A stretch of 5,073 nucleotides of DNA. Origin: Paenibacillus sp. Its GTDB lineage: Bacteria > Bacillota > Bacilli > Paenibacillales > Paenibacillaceae. The stretch is from the NCBI GenBank assembly GCA_029256665.1, contig JAQSXN010000357.1, forward strand, positions 1 through 5,073, read 5' to 3'. Both the position numbers and the translations under genes were made by a program. The stretch's first letter is position 1; each line of letters begins with the position of its first letter. The notes under the pieces were generated by a model, which did not search any database, had not been told where the DNA came from, and saw only the letters and a list, made by a program, of their open reading frames with translations. This document shows, piece by piece, positions 4,615-5,073 of the stretch.

Positions 4615-5073
4615 TTCATCCACACCTCGCAGGTTTTGTTGATAATGATTATCACTATTGATAGTATAAGCACCTTTCTCCCGCGAGGCAATGAAGGATT
4701 TGGACGTAATCGAGGGACGATTTGAACCTTTTGAACCCAAAACCCTCATTTTGAATTGGACGGGCGTAACGCCGGTTTGTTTTTTGAACGTCTTGTTGAA
4801 GTAGGAAAGATCCTCGTACCCGACATTCTCGGCAATCTCTCGGATCGAAGCTTCCGTATCGGCCAGAAGCTCTTTGGCTGCTTCCATTCTTATCGTCACG
4901 AGGAAAGCGAGCGGACTGCAGCCGAACTTGCGCTTGAACATGCGGACGATGTAATGGGTACTGTAGTGGAACAATCCCGCGAGCGAATCCATGGAAATGG
5001 CGTCTCGGTAGCTGCCACGCAAATAGCGCTCGATGCTCTCCGCCAAGTCGGGTCCGCCCGGATGGGCGTCTTT
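3634..5073 (-). CDS. AraC-family regulator C-terminal part, reading in frame into the substrate-binding domain (partial)
   Basis: The frame is open from the right window edge and contains a complete AraC/XylS DNA-binding domain: a first helix-turn-helix around MDSLAGLFHYSTHYIVRMF (about 4970-5000) and the second with the family signature IREIAENVGYEDLSYFNKTF and TGVTPVQFK (4750-4845). The N-terminal sensor region lies beyond 5073. No stop follows the HTH domain: the frame continues through about 45 codons, across the promoter and Fur box, into the iron-binding lipoprotein ending at 3634. It could be a real fusion like B. subtilis Btr (YbbB), where an AraC domain is joined to a FeuA-like domain that senses bacillibactin. 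The retained signal peptide and lipobox in the middle argue that the regulator and the lipoprotein are, or recently were, separate genes. I favour an iron-uptake regulator whose stop has been lost, with the lipoprotein also made from its own start. Confidence 0.72.
   Translation of the reverse strand, partial: KDAHPGGPDLAESIERYLRGSYRDAISMDSLAGLFHYSTHYIVRMFKRKFGCSPLAFLVTIRMEAAKELLADTEASIREIAENVGYEDLSYFNKTFKKQTGVTPVQFKMRVLGSKGSNRPSITSKSFIASREKGAYTINSDNHYQQNLRGVDEVQFTLKPYWTASLLLTLSLLLAACGESGTTAGTSEGAAGGAATESAPPAESANETRIYTDALDRQVEIPASPSKVVVVTYGGYLLPLGLLPVGVDQGTLDQYPEEMADVESIGAGIGDKETILSLQPDLIIVPDYWDPAKYANYEKIAPTIAVAWGGDPDVINTLRTMGDIMNRKTEAEAWIAKFEAKLQRIRDGIDMKLEPGTKATSFVYYQGEFLMGGEGGTLGKLIYEDYGFELPDQLKPFADGGTVLTEEAFASQPVDYYFTQMNDDEMAEFGKLIEEPVYQAIPAVKNKRIINVSRDMWNYGPYLVDQATDALIEQMNKLQ
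4640..4654. promoter_or_regulatory. Perfect Fur box
   Basis: The 15-bp sequence TGATAATGATTATCA is an exact match to the Bacillus 7-1-7 Fur consensus TGATAATNATTATCA. It covers the predicted transcription start of the lipoprotein gene, so Fe-bound Fur would block the promoter. A second, weaker overlapping match (10 of 14) starts at 4646, and ACTATTGATAGT (4654-4665) is an adjoining inverted repeat. Confidence 0.93.
4663..4691 (-). promoter_or_regulatory. Sigma-A promoter of the iron-binding lipoprotein gene
   Basis: Read leftward, TTGCCT (4691-4686, 4 of 6) and TATACT (4668-4663, 5 of 6) are separated by 17 bases. The start would fall near 4655, at the edge of the Fur box, leaving a leader of about 40 bases before the GTG. 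The promoter lies inside the open frame that continues from the AraC domain. Confidence 0.75.

Noticed and set aside
4598..4618. Short ATG ORF overlapping the lipoprotein start
   Set aside because: It codes for only six residues before TAA and is probably a chance ATG; the GTG at 4614 leads directly into the signal peptide.

Overview
The window looks like chromosomal DNA from a moderately GC-rich endospore-forming Firmicute, most likely Paenibacillus or a close relative. The clues are strong AGGAG-type ribosome sites with 8-9 nt spacing, use of TTG and GTG starts, a Bacillus-type 7-1-7 Fur box, and an iron-type lipoprotein next to an AraC regulator. The genus is an inference from style and gene content, not from a marker gene.

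Layout, left to right. (1) A rightward single gene (105-887) encodes a small NPP-type metal-dependent phosphodiesterase/phosphatase of the alkaline phosphatase superfamily, with a probable sigma-A promoter upstream. A hairpin at 904-931 separates it from the convergent operon. (2) A leftward two-gene operon holds an RsgA-family circularly permuted ribosome-assembly GTPase (2982-1939, TTG start) and an APH/homoserine-kinase-fold phosphotransferase (1942-944). The two genes share a 4-bp ATGA stop/start overlap. (3) Upstream of rsgA is a 293-nt leader: an extended -10 promoter, a 22-codon ORF with a near-ideal ribosome site, then an intrinsic-terminator-like hairpin, all before the rsgA start. 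This is the layout of a transcription attenuator controlled by translation of a leader peptide. (4) A 47-residue acidic protein of unknown function (3494-3351) follows, possibly with a sigma-E-like promoter. (5) At the right edge, also leftward, lies the C-terminal part of an AraC-family regulator. Its frame runs without a stop into a siderophore/iron-binding lipoprotein that has its own promoter, Fur box, ribosome site and GTG start, and that ends at a strong terminator.

The two points most worth following are the leader-peptide/attenuator arrangement in front of a ribosome-linked GTPase and an antibiotic-kinase-fold enzyme, and the continuous AraC-to-lipoprotein frame with a perfect Fur box inside it. 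The first suggests an operon induced by ribosome stalling or ribosome-targeting drugs. The second resembles the Btr (AraC plus substrate-binding domain) architecture but retains a secretion signal and an internal promoter. Both functional readings are inference; the elements themselves are visible in the sequence. No tRNA, rRNA, IS element, CRISPR array or phage gene is visible.
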